Shown here piece by piece: positions 26,710 to 35,985 of a DNA stretch of 64,000 bases (position 1 is the first letter of the stretch; every line of letters begins with the position of its first letter). Origin of the DNA: Bacillus sp. P14.5 (GTDB lineage: Bacteria; Bacillota; Bacilli; Bacillales; Bacillaceae_B); contig NZ_NIJF01000095.1 of assembly GCF_003316765.1 (NCBI RefSeq), positions 1 to 64,000 on the forward strand, in the 5' to 3' direction. Both the position numbers and the translations under genes were made by a program. The notes beneath the pieces are model-generated. The model searched no databases, was not told the origin of the DNA, and saw only the letters and a program-made list of their open reading frames with translations.

Positions 26710-27064
26710 GAGGCTGGGACAAAACCTTAATAAAAGACTCTCTTCGCAAAGATTGTGGCTGAGTAAAAAGAATGGATCTCCGCTCCAGGTGCACGACTCC
26801 GCGGGGCGGGCGGCGAGCCTCCTCGGCTTTGCCTGTGGGGTCTCCCCTGTCCCGCTAGTCCCGCAGGAGGTCGCACACCTTCCGCTCCAATCCATCTACG
26901 TTTAGGAAAAAGCGGTAAATAACCTTAAAAGCAACATCTTTTAAATAAAGCCTAATAAAATGAAAGAACCGCATGAAGTCAAGTATATATCCTTGATCTC
27001 ATGCGGTTTTATTTTCGATTATTACGACTTAAATCTATTAGTTTTCAACTTATGTCCCAGCCTC
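26710..27064. repeat. Repeat region between sigE and sigG: inverted GAGGCTGGGACA arms around repeat B
   Basis: GAGGCTGGGACAAAA at 26710–26724 and its inverse TTATGTCCCAGCCTC near 27050–27064 lie ~330 bases apart and end in a T run (CTTTTTAT). They could pair as the arms of a long element. Between them at 26771–26900 is a reverse copy of the GC-rich repeat B (CCGCTCCAGGTGCACGAC, CCGCGGGGCGGGCGG, CAGGAGGTCGCACACC). No real gene is seen; a short open frame from ~26960 runs through a terminator hairpin and is rejected. Confidence 0.7.
26966..27018 (+). terminator. Terminator-like hairpin downstream of sigE
   Basis: AACCGCATGA pairs with TCATGCGGTT, and inside it GTCAAG pairs with CTTGAT, leaving a small loop. 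TTATTTT follows. It is the best candidate end of the spoIIG transcript in this gap. Confidence 0.75.
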
Positions 27065-27242
27065 TTTTTATATGGTGAATTTTCCTCGATGTTAGTGGCT
27101 CGAGGCACTAACCTGCTTATAGGATATTTTGGGAAAAATCATAAAAATCAAAAAAATGCACTCTCAAAAAATTTAAAGTTCATTGAACCCTTGTCCTTTC
27201 TGAAGTGGAAGTATTACCATGCCGGAGTGGACAATTTAGTGA

Positions 27243-27272
27243 TGCATAATTTTTCCTGCTGGGGAGATACTG
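27243..27272 (+). promoter_or_regulatory. Candidate forespore (SigmaF/SigmaG) promoter of sigG
   Basis: TGCATA (27243–27248) and GATACTG (27266–27272), 17 bases apart, match the SigmaG-type consensus TGAATA / CATACTA at 5 of 6 and 5 of 7 positions. It lies 38 bases before the sigG start. sigG is known to be transcribed by SigmaF and by itself. Confidence 0.55.
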
Positions 27273-27309
27273 ACTTTTGTACAGCAGCTCCTGCAAGGAG
27301 GGAAAGAAT

Positions 27310-28086
27310 TTGACACGAAATAAAGTTGAAATCTGTGGTGTGGACACCTCGAAACTTCCTGTTCTTAAGAATGAAGAGATGAGGAAGCTATTTCGGGAAA
27401 TGCAGGCTGGAGATATAACAGCCAGGGAAAAACTTGTAAACGGGAACCTTCGCCTTGTCCTCAGTGTCATTCAAAGGTTCAATAATCGCGGAGAATATGT
27501 TGATGATCTTTTTCAAGTTGGATGTATCGGATTGATGAAATCGATTGATAATTTCGACTTGGGACAAAACGTCCGGTTTTCTACATATGCCGTGCCGATG
27601 ATCATCGGAGAAATCCGCCGTTATCTAAGGGACAATAATCCGATTAGAGTCTCAAGGTCACTTAGGGATATAGCCTATAAAGCTTTGCAAGTACGCGAGA
27701 AGCTGATGGGGGAAACATCTAAAGAACCGACAGCCGAAGAGATTGCAAAGGTACTGGATGTCCCGCATGAAGACATTGTTTTTGCAATGGATGCAATCCA
27801 GGATCCTGTATCACTGTTTGAGCCGATTTACAATGATGGGGGCGATCCTATCTTTGTAATGGACCAATTAAGTGATGAAAGAAACAGAGACCATACGTGG
27901 ATTGAAGAAATCGCCCTTCAAGAAGGTATGAAAAGACTTAATGACAGGGAAAAAATGATCATCCGCAAGAGATTCTTCCAAGGGAAGACCCAGATGGAAG
28001 TTGCAGAGGAAATCGGCATTTCACAAGCCCAGGTTTCCAGGCTCGAAAAGGCAGCAATTAAACAGATGAATAAAAATATCCAGTAA
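27310..28086 (+). CDS. sigG: RNA polymerase sigma-G factor (forespore)
   Basis: SigmaG runs late forespore transcription (SASPs, germination proteins). The 258 residues start with MTRNKVEICGVDTSKLPVLKN, the SigmaG hallmark that includes the anti-sigma-binding end. Region 2 follows (LRLVLSVIQRFNNRGEYVDDLFQVGCIGLMKSIDNFDLGQNVRFSTYAVPMIIGEIRRYLRDNN), then region 3 and region 4 (REKMIIRKRFFQGKTQMEVAEEIGISQAQVSRLEKAAIKQM). The start is TTG 27310, 8 bases after AAGGAGG; the frame is open farther upstream, but that part does not match the family. It is transcribed on its own, with a terminator directly after it. Confidence 0.97.
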   Translation: MTRNKVEICGVDTSKLPVLKNEEMRKLFREMQAGDITAREKLVNGNLRLVLSVIQRFNNRGEYVDDLFQVGCIGLMKSIDNFDLGQNVRFSTYAVPMIIGEIRRYLRDNNPIRVSRSLRDIAYKALQVREKLMGETSKEPTAEEIAKVLDVPHEDIVFAMDAIQDPVSLFEPIYNDGGDPIFVMDQLSDERNRDHTWIEEIALQEGMKRLNDREKMIIRKRFFQGKTQMEVAEEIGISQAQVSRLEKAAIKQMNKNIQ

Positions 28087-28132
28087 TGGGTCATGCCCCT
28101 TAAGCAAGACGGGGCATGACCCCATTTTATTT
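28085..28132 (+). terminator. Terminator after sigG
   Basis: AATGGGTCATGCCCC pairs with GGGGCATGACCCCATT around an 11-base loop, then TTATTTT. It begins at the sigG stop codon. Confidence 0.9.
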
Positions 28133-28174
28133 TGCATATATTGACTATAAGACTTCAAGAAAAGAGGGAGAGAG

Positions 28175-28453
28175 ATGGTCAGGATATCAGAATTTCAAGT
28201 GAAGGATGTAGTCAGTATTTCAGACGGCCGTAAATTGGGGAACATTGCCGATATAGAGATTAATCTTGATACCGGAAGAATCGAAGCCATTGTTATAGGA
28301 AGAAATGGAAAGCTGCTCGGTTTCTTTGGAAAGGAAGAGGATGTTGTAATTCCATGGACATCGATTGTCAAAATTGGGGAAGATGTCATCTTAGTGCGTC
28401 ATAAAGATAATCATTACCTTCAGGCTCAACTGGAGGAACCCAAGAAACAATAG
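28175..28453 (+). CDS. ylmC: PRC-barrel protein of the YlmC/YmxH family
   Basis: A 92-residue single-domain PRC-barrel protein (ISEFQVKDVVSISDGRKLGNIADIEINLDTGRIEAIVI, then EDVVIPWTSIVKIGEDVILV). In sporeformers this family (YlmC/YmxH) sits next to sigG or in sporulation loci; its function is not known. The ATG start lies 7 bases behind a GAGGGAGAG site. It stands 90 bases after sigG, behind a terminator, and before ylmD. Confidence 0.88.
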   Translation: MVRISEFQVKDVVSISDGRKLGNIADIEINLDTGRIEAIVIGRNGKLLGFFGKEEDVVIPWTSIVKIGEDVILVRHKDNHYLQAQLEEPKKQ

Positions 28454-28525
28454 GGATCTGGATGATTTATGACGGTACAGGGGGATTTATGGTAAACTAT
28501 AGAAAAAGGAAGGAGATTTTTTGCA

Positions 28526-29344
28526 ATGACAGAAGTTTTTATCAAAGCAGACGATCTTCTATTCTCTCTTCCTCAATGGGAAAGATTGCTGCCAGGGCTG
28601 AAAGCTGGAATCACGAGCAAACAAGGCGGTTTCAGTAAAGGTGACTTCCAAACACTGAACATGGGTCTGCATGTCCATGATCAAGAAGACCTTGTCCGCA
28701 GGAATAGGGAGAAAGCCGCGGACAGACTAGGCTTCCCTCTAAATGCATGGGTGTGCTCAGAACAGACACACGGCTGCAACATTCAATGGGTTACTGAAAG
28801 GCATGGCGGCAAAGGTGCGTTCAATTATTCAGAAAGCATCGGCGATACGGATGGACTTATCACCAATGAGCCGAATCTCCTTTTGACAATGTGTTACGCC
28901 GACTGTGTTCCTATATACTTTCTTTATCCAAAGAGCGGCCTTATTGGGGTAGCCCACGCCGGCTGGAAAGGAACAGTGCTGAATATAGCCGGTAAAATGA
29001 TTGAAGAGTTTAGAGAAGCCGGGGCAGAACCTGCAGATATACTTGTGGCAATCGGACCTTCAATATGCGGGGAATGCTACCAAGTGGACGACAGAGTTAT
29101 TGACAAAGTTGAAAAACTGCTGGAAGATTGTAATGAAAAGCCATATAATTTAAAATATGAGGGGCAATATGAATTGGACTTAAAAAAAGCCAATGAACTT
29201 GTCCTCCAAAAATACGGAATTCCTTCAGAAAATATTTCAGTTTCACAGCTCTGTACAGCTTGTGAACAAGAGGAGTTCTTTTCCCACAGACGGGATAAAG
29301 GGAAGACCGGCAGAATAATGAGCTTTATTGGCTGGAAGGAGTGA
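28526..29344 (+). CDS. ylmD: YlmD, multi-copper-oxidase-like/purine nucleoside phosphorylase family (YfiH/PgeF)
   Basis: A 272-residue YfiH/LACC1-family protein. Members of this family have been reported to act on purine nucleosides, and one E. coli member edits peptidoglycan precursors (PgeF). Conserved metal-binding and catalytic residues are visible: SEQTHGCNIQWV, ADCVPIYF (Cys), VAHAGWKGT (His) and GPSICGECYQV. The start is ATG 28526 after AAGGAAGGAG. It heads the ylmD-ylmE-sepF-ylmG-ylmH-divIVA run, and its stop overlaps an in-frame GTG of ylmE. Confidence 0.9.
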   Translation: MTEVFIKADDLLFSLPQWERLLPGLKAGITSKQGGFSKGDFQTLNMGLHVHDQEDLVRRNREKAADRLGFPLNAWVCSEQTHGCNIQWVTERHGGKGAFNYSESIGDTDGLITNEPNLLLTMCYADCVPIYFLYPKSGLIGVAHAGWKGTVLNIAGKMIEEFREAGAEPADILVAIGPSICGECYQVDDRVIDKVEKLLEDCNEKPYNLKYEGQYELDLKKANELVLQKYGIPSENISVSQLCTACEQEEFFSHRRDKGKTGRIMSFIGWKE

Positions 29345-29349
29345 CTTCT

Positions 29350-30024
29350 ATGGATGTAAAAGATAAGCTTGTACTCCTCAATGAAAAAATTAAGTCAGCC
29401 TGCGATGCCTCTGGCAGAAACCCCGAGGATATTACCATTGTCGCAGTGACTAAATACGTTTCTAACGAAAGGGCTCAGGAAGCTTTGGAAGCCGGACTTA
29501 TCCATCTGGGTGAAAACAGGGATGATGGTCTTGACTCGAAATGGGAGCACTTAAAGGACAAGCCTGTATGGCACTTTATTGGCAGCCTTCAATCCCGCAA
29601 GGTGAAAAATATAATAGATAAGGTTTCATACATACATTCGCTGGACCGTAAGTCTCTGGCAAAGGAAATCAATAAAAGGGCATCCAAACCGGTATCCTGC
29701 TTTGTGCAGGTTAACATTTCGGGTGAAGAATCCAAGCATGGACTCCCCCCGCATGAAGTGACTGACTTTATTGAAGGATTGAGTGAATTCGAAAACATCA
29801 AAGTGGATGGATTAATGACGATGATGCCGAATATAGACAATGAAGAGGAATTAAGGGGATTTTTCAAAGAAATGAAGCGCCTGCAGACAAAGATTGCAGA
29901 ATTGAATTTGAAGCACGCACCATGCCAGGAGCTATCTATGGGAATGTCTAACGATTACATGATTGCAATTGAAGAGGGAGCCACCTTTATTCGGGTAGGC
30001 ACGGCCCTTGTAGGAGAAGATTAA
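29350..30024 (+). CDS. ylmE: Pyridoxal-phosphate homeostasis protein YlmE (YggS/PLPBP family)
   Basis: YggS-type proteins bind pyridoxal phosphate without a known catalytic activity and balance vitamin B6 and amino-acid pools. The 224 residues form an alanine-racemase-like barrel with the PLP lysine in VAVTKYVS (Lys35). Other family motifs are [38 protein letters not shown] and [29 protein letters not shown] prefer ATG 29350, 8 bases behind AAGGAG; the in-frame GTG at 29341 overlaps that site and is unlikely. The order ylmD-ylmE-sepF is the same as in B. subtilis. Confidence 0.93.
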   Translation: MDVKDKLVLLNEKIKSACDASGRNPEDITIVAVTKYVSNERAQEALEAGLIHLGENRDDGLDSKWEHLKDKPVWHFIGSLQSRKVKNIIDKVSYIHSLDRKSLAKEINKRASKPVSCFVQVNISGEESKHGLPPHEVTDFIEGLSEFENIKVDGLMTMMPNIDNEEELRGFFKEMKRLQTKIAELNLKHAPCQELSMGMSNDYMIAIEEGATFIRVGTALVGED

Positions 30025-30038
30025 AAGGAGGCAGACAA

Positions 30039-30485
30039 GTGGGGATCAAGTCAAAGTTCAAGAACTTTTTTCTGCTGGACGAGGAAGAATATGATCAGGA
30101 ACAGAGTCAAAATGAAGATCGATATGAGGAGACGCTGCCCTTGAAGCAACAACAGCCTTCATCATCCAAACAAAATGTTGTCAGCCTGCAAAGTGTCCAA
30201 AAGTCGTCTAAGATGATTATTGTAGAACCAAGAGTCTATGCCGAAGCTCAGGAAATAGCGGATCATTTGAAGAACCGCAAATCAATTGTAGTGAATCTGC
30301 AAAGAATTCAGCATGATCAGGCGAAGCGGATTGTCGACTTTTTAAGCGGGACCGTTTATGCTCTTGGAGGCGACATACAGAGAATCGGCAGCAACATCTT
30401 CCTATGCACACCTGACAATGTCGAGGTTGCTGGGAATATCTCTGAATTCCTTCAGGAAGAAGATAACCATAATACAAGGTGGTAG
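30039..30485 (+). CDS. sepF: Cell division protein SepF
   Basis: SepF binds the FtsZ C-terminal peptide and membrane, bundles FtsZ into arcs and shapes the septum. The 148 residues comprise an N-terminal amphipathic membrane helix ([19 protein letters not shown]), a variable polar linker rich in Q and S, and the globular SepF domain ([73 protein letters not shown]). The start is GTG 30039, 7 bases after AAAAGGAGG. Confidence 0.97.
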   Translation: MGIKSKFKNFFLLDEEEYDQEQSQNEDRYEETLPLKQQQPSSSKQNVVSLQSVQKSSKMIIVEPRVYAEAQEIADHLKNRKSIVVNLQRIQHDQAKRIVDFLSGTVYALGGDIQRIGSNIFLCTPDNVEVAGNISEFLQEEDNHNTRW

Positions 30486-30493
30486 TGTGAATA

Positions 30494-30757
30494 ATGGATT
30501 TTGTTATAGTAATCTTATACAGACTGATTGATATTTATTCCTGGGCGTTGATCATCTATATCTTGATGTCCTGGTTTCCTAATGCAAGGGAAACAGCAAT
30601 CGGAAAGTTTTTAGCAAGAATTTGCGAGCCTTATTTAGAGCCTTTCCGCAGAATTGTCCCTGCTATCGGCATGATTGACATTTCTCCTATCGTTGCTTTC
30701 ATAACACTGAACTTAGCGAAAGCGGGAATTCTCGAACTATACAGGTGGTTTGTCTAA
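30494..30757 (+). CDS. ylmG: YggT-family membrane protein YlmG
   Basis: An 87-residue protein with two membrane helices (~5–25 and ~62–82) around the conserved YggT segment ([45 protein letters not shown]). YlmG relatives occur next to sepF in many Gram-positive bacteria and have been linked to division or envelope organisation, but the mechanism is unknown. It follows sepF after eight bases. A hairpin and repeats separate it from ylmH. Confidence 0.93.
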   Translation: MDFVIVILYRLIDIYSWALIIYILMSWFPNARETAIGKFLARICEPYLEPFRRIVPAIGMIDISPIVAFITLNLAKAGILELYRWFV

Positions 30758-30796
30758 TCTTAGCTAAACCCGTGAAGAACACAAGCATTATTATAA

Positions 30797-30830
30797 TTAA
30801 GGGGGCCATACGGTACTCCCTTTTTAATTT
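30797..30830 (+). terminator. Hairpin with T run after ylmG
   Basis: AAGGGGGCC-ATACGG-TACTCCCTT forms a short imperfect stem followed by TTTAATTTTT. A weak terminator candidate. Confidence 0.5.
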
Positions 30831-31010
30831 TTGGCTTTTAAGATATCTTGGATTCAAGTGCGAATAAGAATGCGTCATTCTAAATAAGAAATTTAAAAGA
30901 TGCTGCTTAATCAACTCGTTGCTCCTTTAAGATCCTACGTAAATCTATAACCAATTTTAATAAGAAAAGTTAATACGTCAAGTTTATAAGGTATTCTCAG
31001 TTCCTCCACA

Positions 31011-31139
31011 TATGTTGACTGGAGTGGAAGGTGTACGACCTCCTGCGGGAGCAGCGGGACAGGTGAGACCCCGGAAGCGAAGCTGAGGAGGCTCACCGCC
31101 CGCCCCGCGGAGTCGTACACCTGGAACGGAAGTCAACAT
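31011..31139 (+). mobile_element. GC-rich palindromic element, family B (best copy)
   Basis: A ~130-base element with long imperfect terminal inverted repeats: TATGTTGACTGGAGTGGAAG at the left against the inverse of GGAACGGAAGTCAACATA at the right, and GTGTACGACCTCC against GGAGTCGTACAC. The core reads cgggagcagcgggacagg, then ctgaggaggctcaccgccc. Other copies are at 26771–26900, 36759–36905 and 53851–54080 (interrupted), with fragments at 10034, 37531 and 59520. The gap from 30831 to 31252 holds nothing else that I recognise. Confidence 0.8.
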
Positions 31140-31252
31140 ACTCTTTAAAAACAACAGTACTCTTTAACAAAGGTTAATTTTTTGAAGAAGCGCTAAGTTT
31201 TTAGCAGGGCGCATTTAGGGCCCATATCTTCATACTCAAAGAAGGTGTAAAG

Positions 31253-32029
31253 GTGACATCCATTTATCAACACTTCAGGAAAGACGAAAAAGAATTCATT
31301 GATAATGTCATAGAGTGGCGGGAGTATGTAGAGAATTCCTATTCTCCTAAAGTCACGGATTTCTTAGATCCAAGACAGCAGCACATATTAAAAGCCGTTA
31401 TAGGAACAAACAGTGACATCAAAATTAGTTTTTTTCCCAATCTTGCTTCAATTGAAAGAAAGAGGGCTGTCTTGTATCCTGATTATTATGAACCTGCAGA
31501 ATCCGATTACGCAGTGACACTGTATGAGATACACTATCCCAAGAAGTTTGTTACACTTGAACACCGGCAGATCCTTGGTTCACTGATGTCAATCGGTTTA
31601 AAAAGGGAAAAATTCGGGGATATCCTCATGGATGGGGACAGAATTCAATTAATGACTGCTTCTGAAATTGGAGATTATGTAGAAATGAATTTCCAAGAGG
31701 CGGGCAGGAGCAAAGTAACATTGGAGAAAGTTCCTTTTAACAGCCTGGCAGCTTCAACTGAAGAATGGCGCGAAGTCATTACGACTGTCAGTTCCCTTCG
31801 CCTTGATGTGATTCTTTCAGCTCTATACAACATTTCCAGGCAGAAAGTCCAGACTTTGATCACAGGCGGAACTGTAAAAGTCAACTGGAGAGTAGTGGAA
31901 TCGGCGGCCTTTGAAGTGGCTGAGGGAGATATTTTTTCCATGAGGGGCTTTGGAAGAAGCAAGCTTATTTCAATTGAAGGCAAGACAAAAAAAGACAAAA
32001 TCCGGATAGCTGCAGGTGTTTTAAAATAA
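31253..32029 (+). CDS. ylmH: S4-domain RNA-binding protein YlmH
   Basis: A 258-residue protein with an N-terminal YlmH/DUF2-type domain (~1–170; HFRKDEKEFIDNVIEW, KVTDFLDPRQQHIL, GDILMDGDRIQLMTASEIGDYV) and a C-terminal S4 RNA-binding domain (LRLDVILSALYNISRQKVQTLITGGTVKVNWRVVESAAFEVAEGDIFSMRGFGRSKL). Bacterial YlmH has been linked to rescue of stalled ribosome nascent chains, a role close to RqcH, which is also encoded in this window. The start is GTG 31253 behind GAAGGTG. divIVA follows after 92 bases. Confidence 0.93.
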   Translation: MTSIYQHFRKDEKEFIDNVIEWREYVENSYSPKVTDFLDPRQQHILKAVIGTNSDIKISFFPNLASIERKRAVLYPDYYEPAESDYAVTLYEIHYPKKFVTLEHRQILGSLMSIGLKREKFGDILMDGDRIQLMTASEIGDYVEMNFQEAGRSKVTLEKVPFNSLAASTEEWREVITTVSSLRLDVILSALYNISRQKVQTLITGGTVKVNWRVVESAAFEVAEGDIFSMRGFGRSKLISIEGKTKKDKIRIAAGVLK

Positions 32030-32121
32030 ATTTTCGAAAAATAAAGGGAAATTCCCACAAACTGTCGAAAATTCAGTTATAATAGGAAAAGCAATACTTA
32101 CTTCGAGATGGAGGTGGCATT

Positions 32122-32640
32122 ATGCCTTTAACGCCGTTGGACATACATAACAAAGAATTCAGTCGCGGTTTCCGCGGTTATGATGAAGACGAAGTGAACG
32201 AGTTTCTTGATCAGATCATTAAGGATTATGAAATTCTCCTTCGCGAGAAAAAAGAGCTGGAGGAAACTCTTGGCTCGATGAATGAGCGTCTGGGCCACTT
32301 CACTAACATTGAAGAGACGTTGAACAAATCAATCGTCATTGCCCAGGAAGCAGGGGAGGAAGTCCGACGAAATGCTTCTAAAGAAGCGAAGCTGATTGTC
32401 AAAGAAGCAGAGAAGAACGCAGACAGGATCGTCAATGAATCCCTCTCCAAGGCAAGAAAAATTGCCATGGAAATTGAGGAATTGAAAAAACAGTCCAAAG
32501 TATTCAGAACACGCTTTAAAATGCTCATCGAGGCACAGCTTGATCTGCTGAGCAGTGATGACTGGGACCAAATCATGGAATTTGAAATCGATGCTACCGA
32601 TTTAAAGACACTAAAAGAAGAAGATTCCTTGACGAAATAA
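32122..32640 (+). CDS. divIVA: Cell pole/septum positioning protein DivIVA
   Basis: DivIVA recognises negatively curved membrane at septa and poles. It holds MinJ–MinCD to place division and anchors the chromosome via RacA in sporulation. The 172 residues begin with the lipid-binding domain (MPLTPLDIHNKEFSRGFRGYDEDEVNEFLDQIIKDYE), followed by long coiled-coil segments (~30–70 and 75–150). The ATG start has GGAGGTGG 8 bases upstream. The 3' end overlaps the -35 box of the ileS promoter. Confidence 0.97.
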   Translation: MPLTPLDIHNKEFSRGFRGYDEDEVNEFLDQIIKDYEILLREKKELEETLGSMNERLGHFTNIEETLNKSIVIAQEAGEEVRRNASKEAKLIVKEAEKNADRIVNESLSKARKIAMEIEELKKQSKVFRTRFKMLIEAQLDLLSSDDWDQIMEFEIDATDLKTLKEEDSLTK

Positions 32641-32658
32641 GATTATATTTCATATAAT
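32629..32658 (+). promoter_or_regulatory. SigmaA promoter of the ileS leader
   Basis: TTGACG (32629–32634, inside the last codons of divIVA) and TATAAT (32653–32658) are 18 bases apart. They stand ~30 bases before the T-box leader. Confidence 0.75.
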
Positions 32659-32679
32659 GGATTTTACAATTATACTGCA

Positions 32680-32935
32680 GCGCAATGAAAGGGACAGTAC
32701 GTTTCTTTATCAAACAGCCTGAATAAAGCGAGTCAAGGACGGTGGAAGCTTGGCACAGGCAAAGGAAGCGGAATATCACCCTCGAGCACCGGCTTTGAAC
32801 GCGAACAGCAATTAGATTCCGGCGTATCATTCTCGTTACGAATGTCAGAGTGGGCAATCTCAATTGCCTATTAGGGTGGTACCGCGGGTTAGCTTTCTCG
32901 TCCCTTTCCAGGGATGTGAAAGCTTTTTTTATTGG
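32680..32935 (+). ncRNA. T-box riboswitch, isoleucine-specific, with terminator
   Basis: The leader contains the T-box core AGGGTGGTACCGCGG (from about 32873), which pairs with uncharged tRNA. In stem I, the specifier loop reads GAATATCACC near 32791, so the codon is AUC, for isoleucine. The terminator hairpin AGCTTTC…GAAAGCT with seven Ts (32891–32931) follows. Under isoleucine starvation uncharged tRNA-Ile should stabilise the antiterminator and let ileS be read. The remaining ~130 bases to ileS hold no other feature. Confidence 0.95.
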
Positions 32936-33069
32936 TTTATTTTTTTACATTATGTATTAGGAAAAGCCAAACCGATAATCCTGTTACAGTCAGAAGCTGC
33001 GCATACAGAACGTAATAAAAGAGTTAGGACCAGTATTCAGATACTGCTTCCAGACAGGAGGAAAATAGA

Positions 33070-35830
33070 TTGAATTACAAAGATACTTTATTGATGCCGA
33101 AAACAGAATTTCCGATGCGCGGCAACTTGCCAAAGCGCGAACCGGAAATGCAGGAAAAATGGGAAGAAATGAATATTTACAAAAAGGTGCAGGAGCGAAA
33201 TGAAGGCAGGCCGTTATTTGTCCTGCATGACGGACCTCCATACGCCAATGGTGATCTTCATATGGGACACGCGCTCAACAAGGTACTGAAAGACTTCATT
33301 GTCAGATACAAATCCATGAGCGGTTTCAATGCCCCATATGTTCCCGGATGGGATACACACGGTCTGCCAATCGAACAGGCTTTGACGAAAAAGGGGTAAA
33401 CCGTAAAGAAATGACAGTTGCTGAGTTCCGCAAGCTTTGTGAAGAGTATGCATACGGCCAAATCGACAGCCAGCGCAGCCAATTCAAACAGCTTGGAGTA
33501 CGGGGTGACTGGGAAAATCCTTATATCACCATGAAGCCTGAGTATGAAGCAGAACAAATTAAAGTCTTCGGCGACATGGCGAACAAAGGATATATCTACA
33601 AAGGGTTAAAACCTGTCTACTGGAGCCCGTCCAGTGAATCGGCATTGGCAGAAGCGGAAATCGAGTACCAGGATAAACGTTCTCCATCCATTTATGTTGG
33701 CTTTGCGGTCAAAGAAGGAAATGGAGTACTTGAGGAAGGAACGCAGATCATCATCTGGACTACAACTCCATGGACAATTCCAGCCAACCTGGCCATCACT
33801 GTTCATGCCGATCTTTCTTACGTTGTTGTAGAAGTTGAAGGCAATAAATATGTCGTGGCAGAAGACTTGCTTGAGGAAGTCACATCCGTTCTTGAATGGA
33901 ACGAACCGGCAGTCGTAAAGACAGTCAAAGGATCGGAACTTGAATTGGTAAAAGCTCAGCATCCTCTCTATGACAGGGAGTCCCTTGTTATCCTTGGAGA
34001 GCATGTTACAACGGATTCAGGCACAGGATGTGTACACACAGCCCCCGGCCATGGTGAAGATGATTACCTTGTAGGAAAAAATATGGTCTTGATGTGCTTT
34101 GCCCTGTCAATGATAAAGGTGTAATGACAGAAGAAGCTCCTGGTTTTGAAGGACTATTCTATGATACTGCAAACAAACCGATCACAGAAAAACTACAAGA
34201 AGCAGGGGCGCTGCTTAAGCTTAGCTTCATCAAGCATTCCTACCCTCACGACTGGCGTACAAAAAAACCTGTCATCTTCCGTGCGACTCCGCAGTGGTTT
34301 GCTTCCATTGATGCATTCAGGGAGGACCTTCTGCAAGCAGTCAAGGATACGAAGTGGGTCCCTGCCTGGGGAGAAACCAGACTGTTCAACATGGTGCGGG
34401 ACAGAGGCGACTGGTGTATTTCCAGGCAGCGTGCATGGGGTGTTCCAATCCCGGTATTCTATGCAGAAAACGGTGCAGAAATTATTACTGAAGAAACAAT
34501 TGCCCACGTGTCCGAGCTCTTCCGTCAACACGGTTCGAATATTTGGTTTGAAAAGAGCGCAAAAGAGCTGCTGCCTGAAGGCTTTACACATGAAGGCAGC
34601 CCTAATGGAGAATTTTCTAAAGAACAGGATATCATGGATGTCTGGTTCGATTCAGGGTCTTCCCATCAGTCAGTGCTTCATCAAAGAAAAGACCTTCAGC
34701 GTCCAGCAGATCTTTATTTGGAAGGATCTGATCAATATCGCGGATGGTTCAACTCCTCTCTTACAACCGGAGTGGCCGTAACAGGGAAAGCGCCTTACAA
34801 AGGGGTCCTGAGCCACGGCTTTGTTAATGATGGAGAAGGGCGCAAGATGAGTAAATCCATCGGCAATATTGTTGCTCCAGATAAAGTAATCAAGCAAATG
34901 GGTGCGGACATTCTCCGCCTCTGGGTAGCTTCAGTGGATTACCAGGCAGATGTACGCTTATCCGATGGCATTTTAAAACAGGTTTCTGAAGTATACCGCA
35001 AAATCAGAAACACATACCGATTCCTTTTAGGAAACCTTGCAGACTTCAACCCTGAAAAAGATGCGGTATCCTACGATAACTTAAGAGAAGTGGACCAATT
35101 CATGCTTGTGAAGCTGAATGAACTGATCAAGAATGTCCGTTCTTCTTACGAAAGCTATGATTTCTCAAGCATTTACACTAGTGTCAATAACTTCTGTACG
35201 CTTGATTTGAGCTCCTTCTATCTGGATTTTGCAAAAGACGTGCTTTACATTGAAGCGGAAGACAATTATGAAAGACGCGCAATGCAGACTGTTCTTCATG
35301 AAAGTCTGATTGCGCTGACAAAATTAATGTCACCAATTCTTTCCCATACAGCTGACGAAGTATGGACTCACATGTCTTCCCAGCAAGAGGAAAGTGTTCA
35401 ACTCACGGATATGCCTGAGTACAAGGAACTTCCAAACAGCAAGGAACTTCTTTCTAAATGGGAAGCATTCCTTAATTTACGTGATAATGTATTGAAAGCT
35501 CTTGAGGAAGCAAGAAATGAAAAGATTATCGGTAAATCATTAACAGCTAAAGTCACTCTTTACGTAAATGATGATACAAAGAATCTTCTTCAATCTGTTA
35601 AAGAAGACCTGAAGCAGCTGTTCATTGTTTCTGCATTTGAAATTGGCGGAAGCTTGGAAGAGGCTCCGGAAAGTGCGTTAAAATTGGAGAACAATGCAAT
35701 TGTCGTTGAAAAGGCAGAAGGTGAAACATGTGACCGCTGCTGGACGGTTTCAACCCGTATCGGCGACGATCCTGATCACCCGGCCCTGTGCCCGCGCTGT
35801 ACGGATGTTGTGAAAAAGCATTATTCTTAA
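33070..35830 (+). CDS. ileS: Isoleucyl-tRNA synthetase, two apparent frameshifts
   Basis: IleRS charges tRNA-Ile. The start is TTG 33070 ([25 protein letters not shown]) after GGAGG. The class I signatures are HMGH at residues ~64–67 and KMSKS at ~593–597. The editing domain ([13 protein letters not shown]) and a C-terminal zinc finger ([24 protein letters not shown]) are present. The frame is broken twice: one base is missing from the A5G4 tract at 33388–33396 ([18 protein letters not shown] type sequence resumes when it is restored), and one A is missing from A6 at 34076–34081 ([25 protein letters not shown]). With both restored the protein is 920 residues, against 921 in B. subtilis. Loss of ileS would be lethal unless a second IleRS exists, so sequencing error is favoured. 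Confidence 0.95.
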
Positions 35831-35837
35831 TACCTTT

Positions 35838-35872
35838 AAAGGCCCTGCGAGTTTATCTTGCGGGGTCTTTTG
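35838..35872 (+). terminator. Terminator after ileS
   Basis: AAAGGCCCTGCGAG pairs with CTTGCGGGGTCTTT around a short loop, then TTTGC. It starts about eight bases after the stop. Confidence 0.8.
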
Positions 35873-35985
35873 CTGATTTGTGACTAGTTTCTTTACCGGT
35901 TGTGCCTTTGAGATGTGATGCCATGGTTTGTGTATGGCTGATGGAAAGGTGCCTCGGGGGGAATGGTACGATTAATGGGAATCAT

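Noticed and set aside
26960..27313. Open frame from ~26960 with 117 codons
   Set aside because: It starts inside a terminator hairpin, has no ribosome binding site, runs through a repeat arm and the sigG promoter, and resembles nothing.
33388..34081. Programmed frameshifting in ileS, murE, murD, coaBC or priA at A/T runs
   Set aside because: Programmed sites need a slippery heptamer plus a stop and usually a stimulator. Here nine sites of differing sequence occur across unrelated genes, with none of these elements consistently present, and two per gene in three cases. Base loss in the source sequence is simpler.
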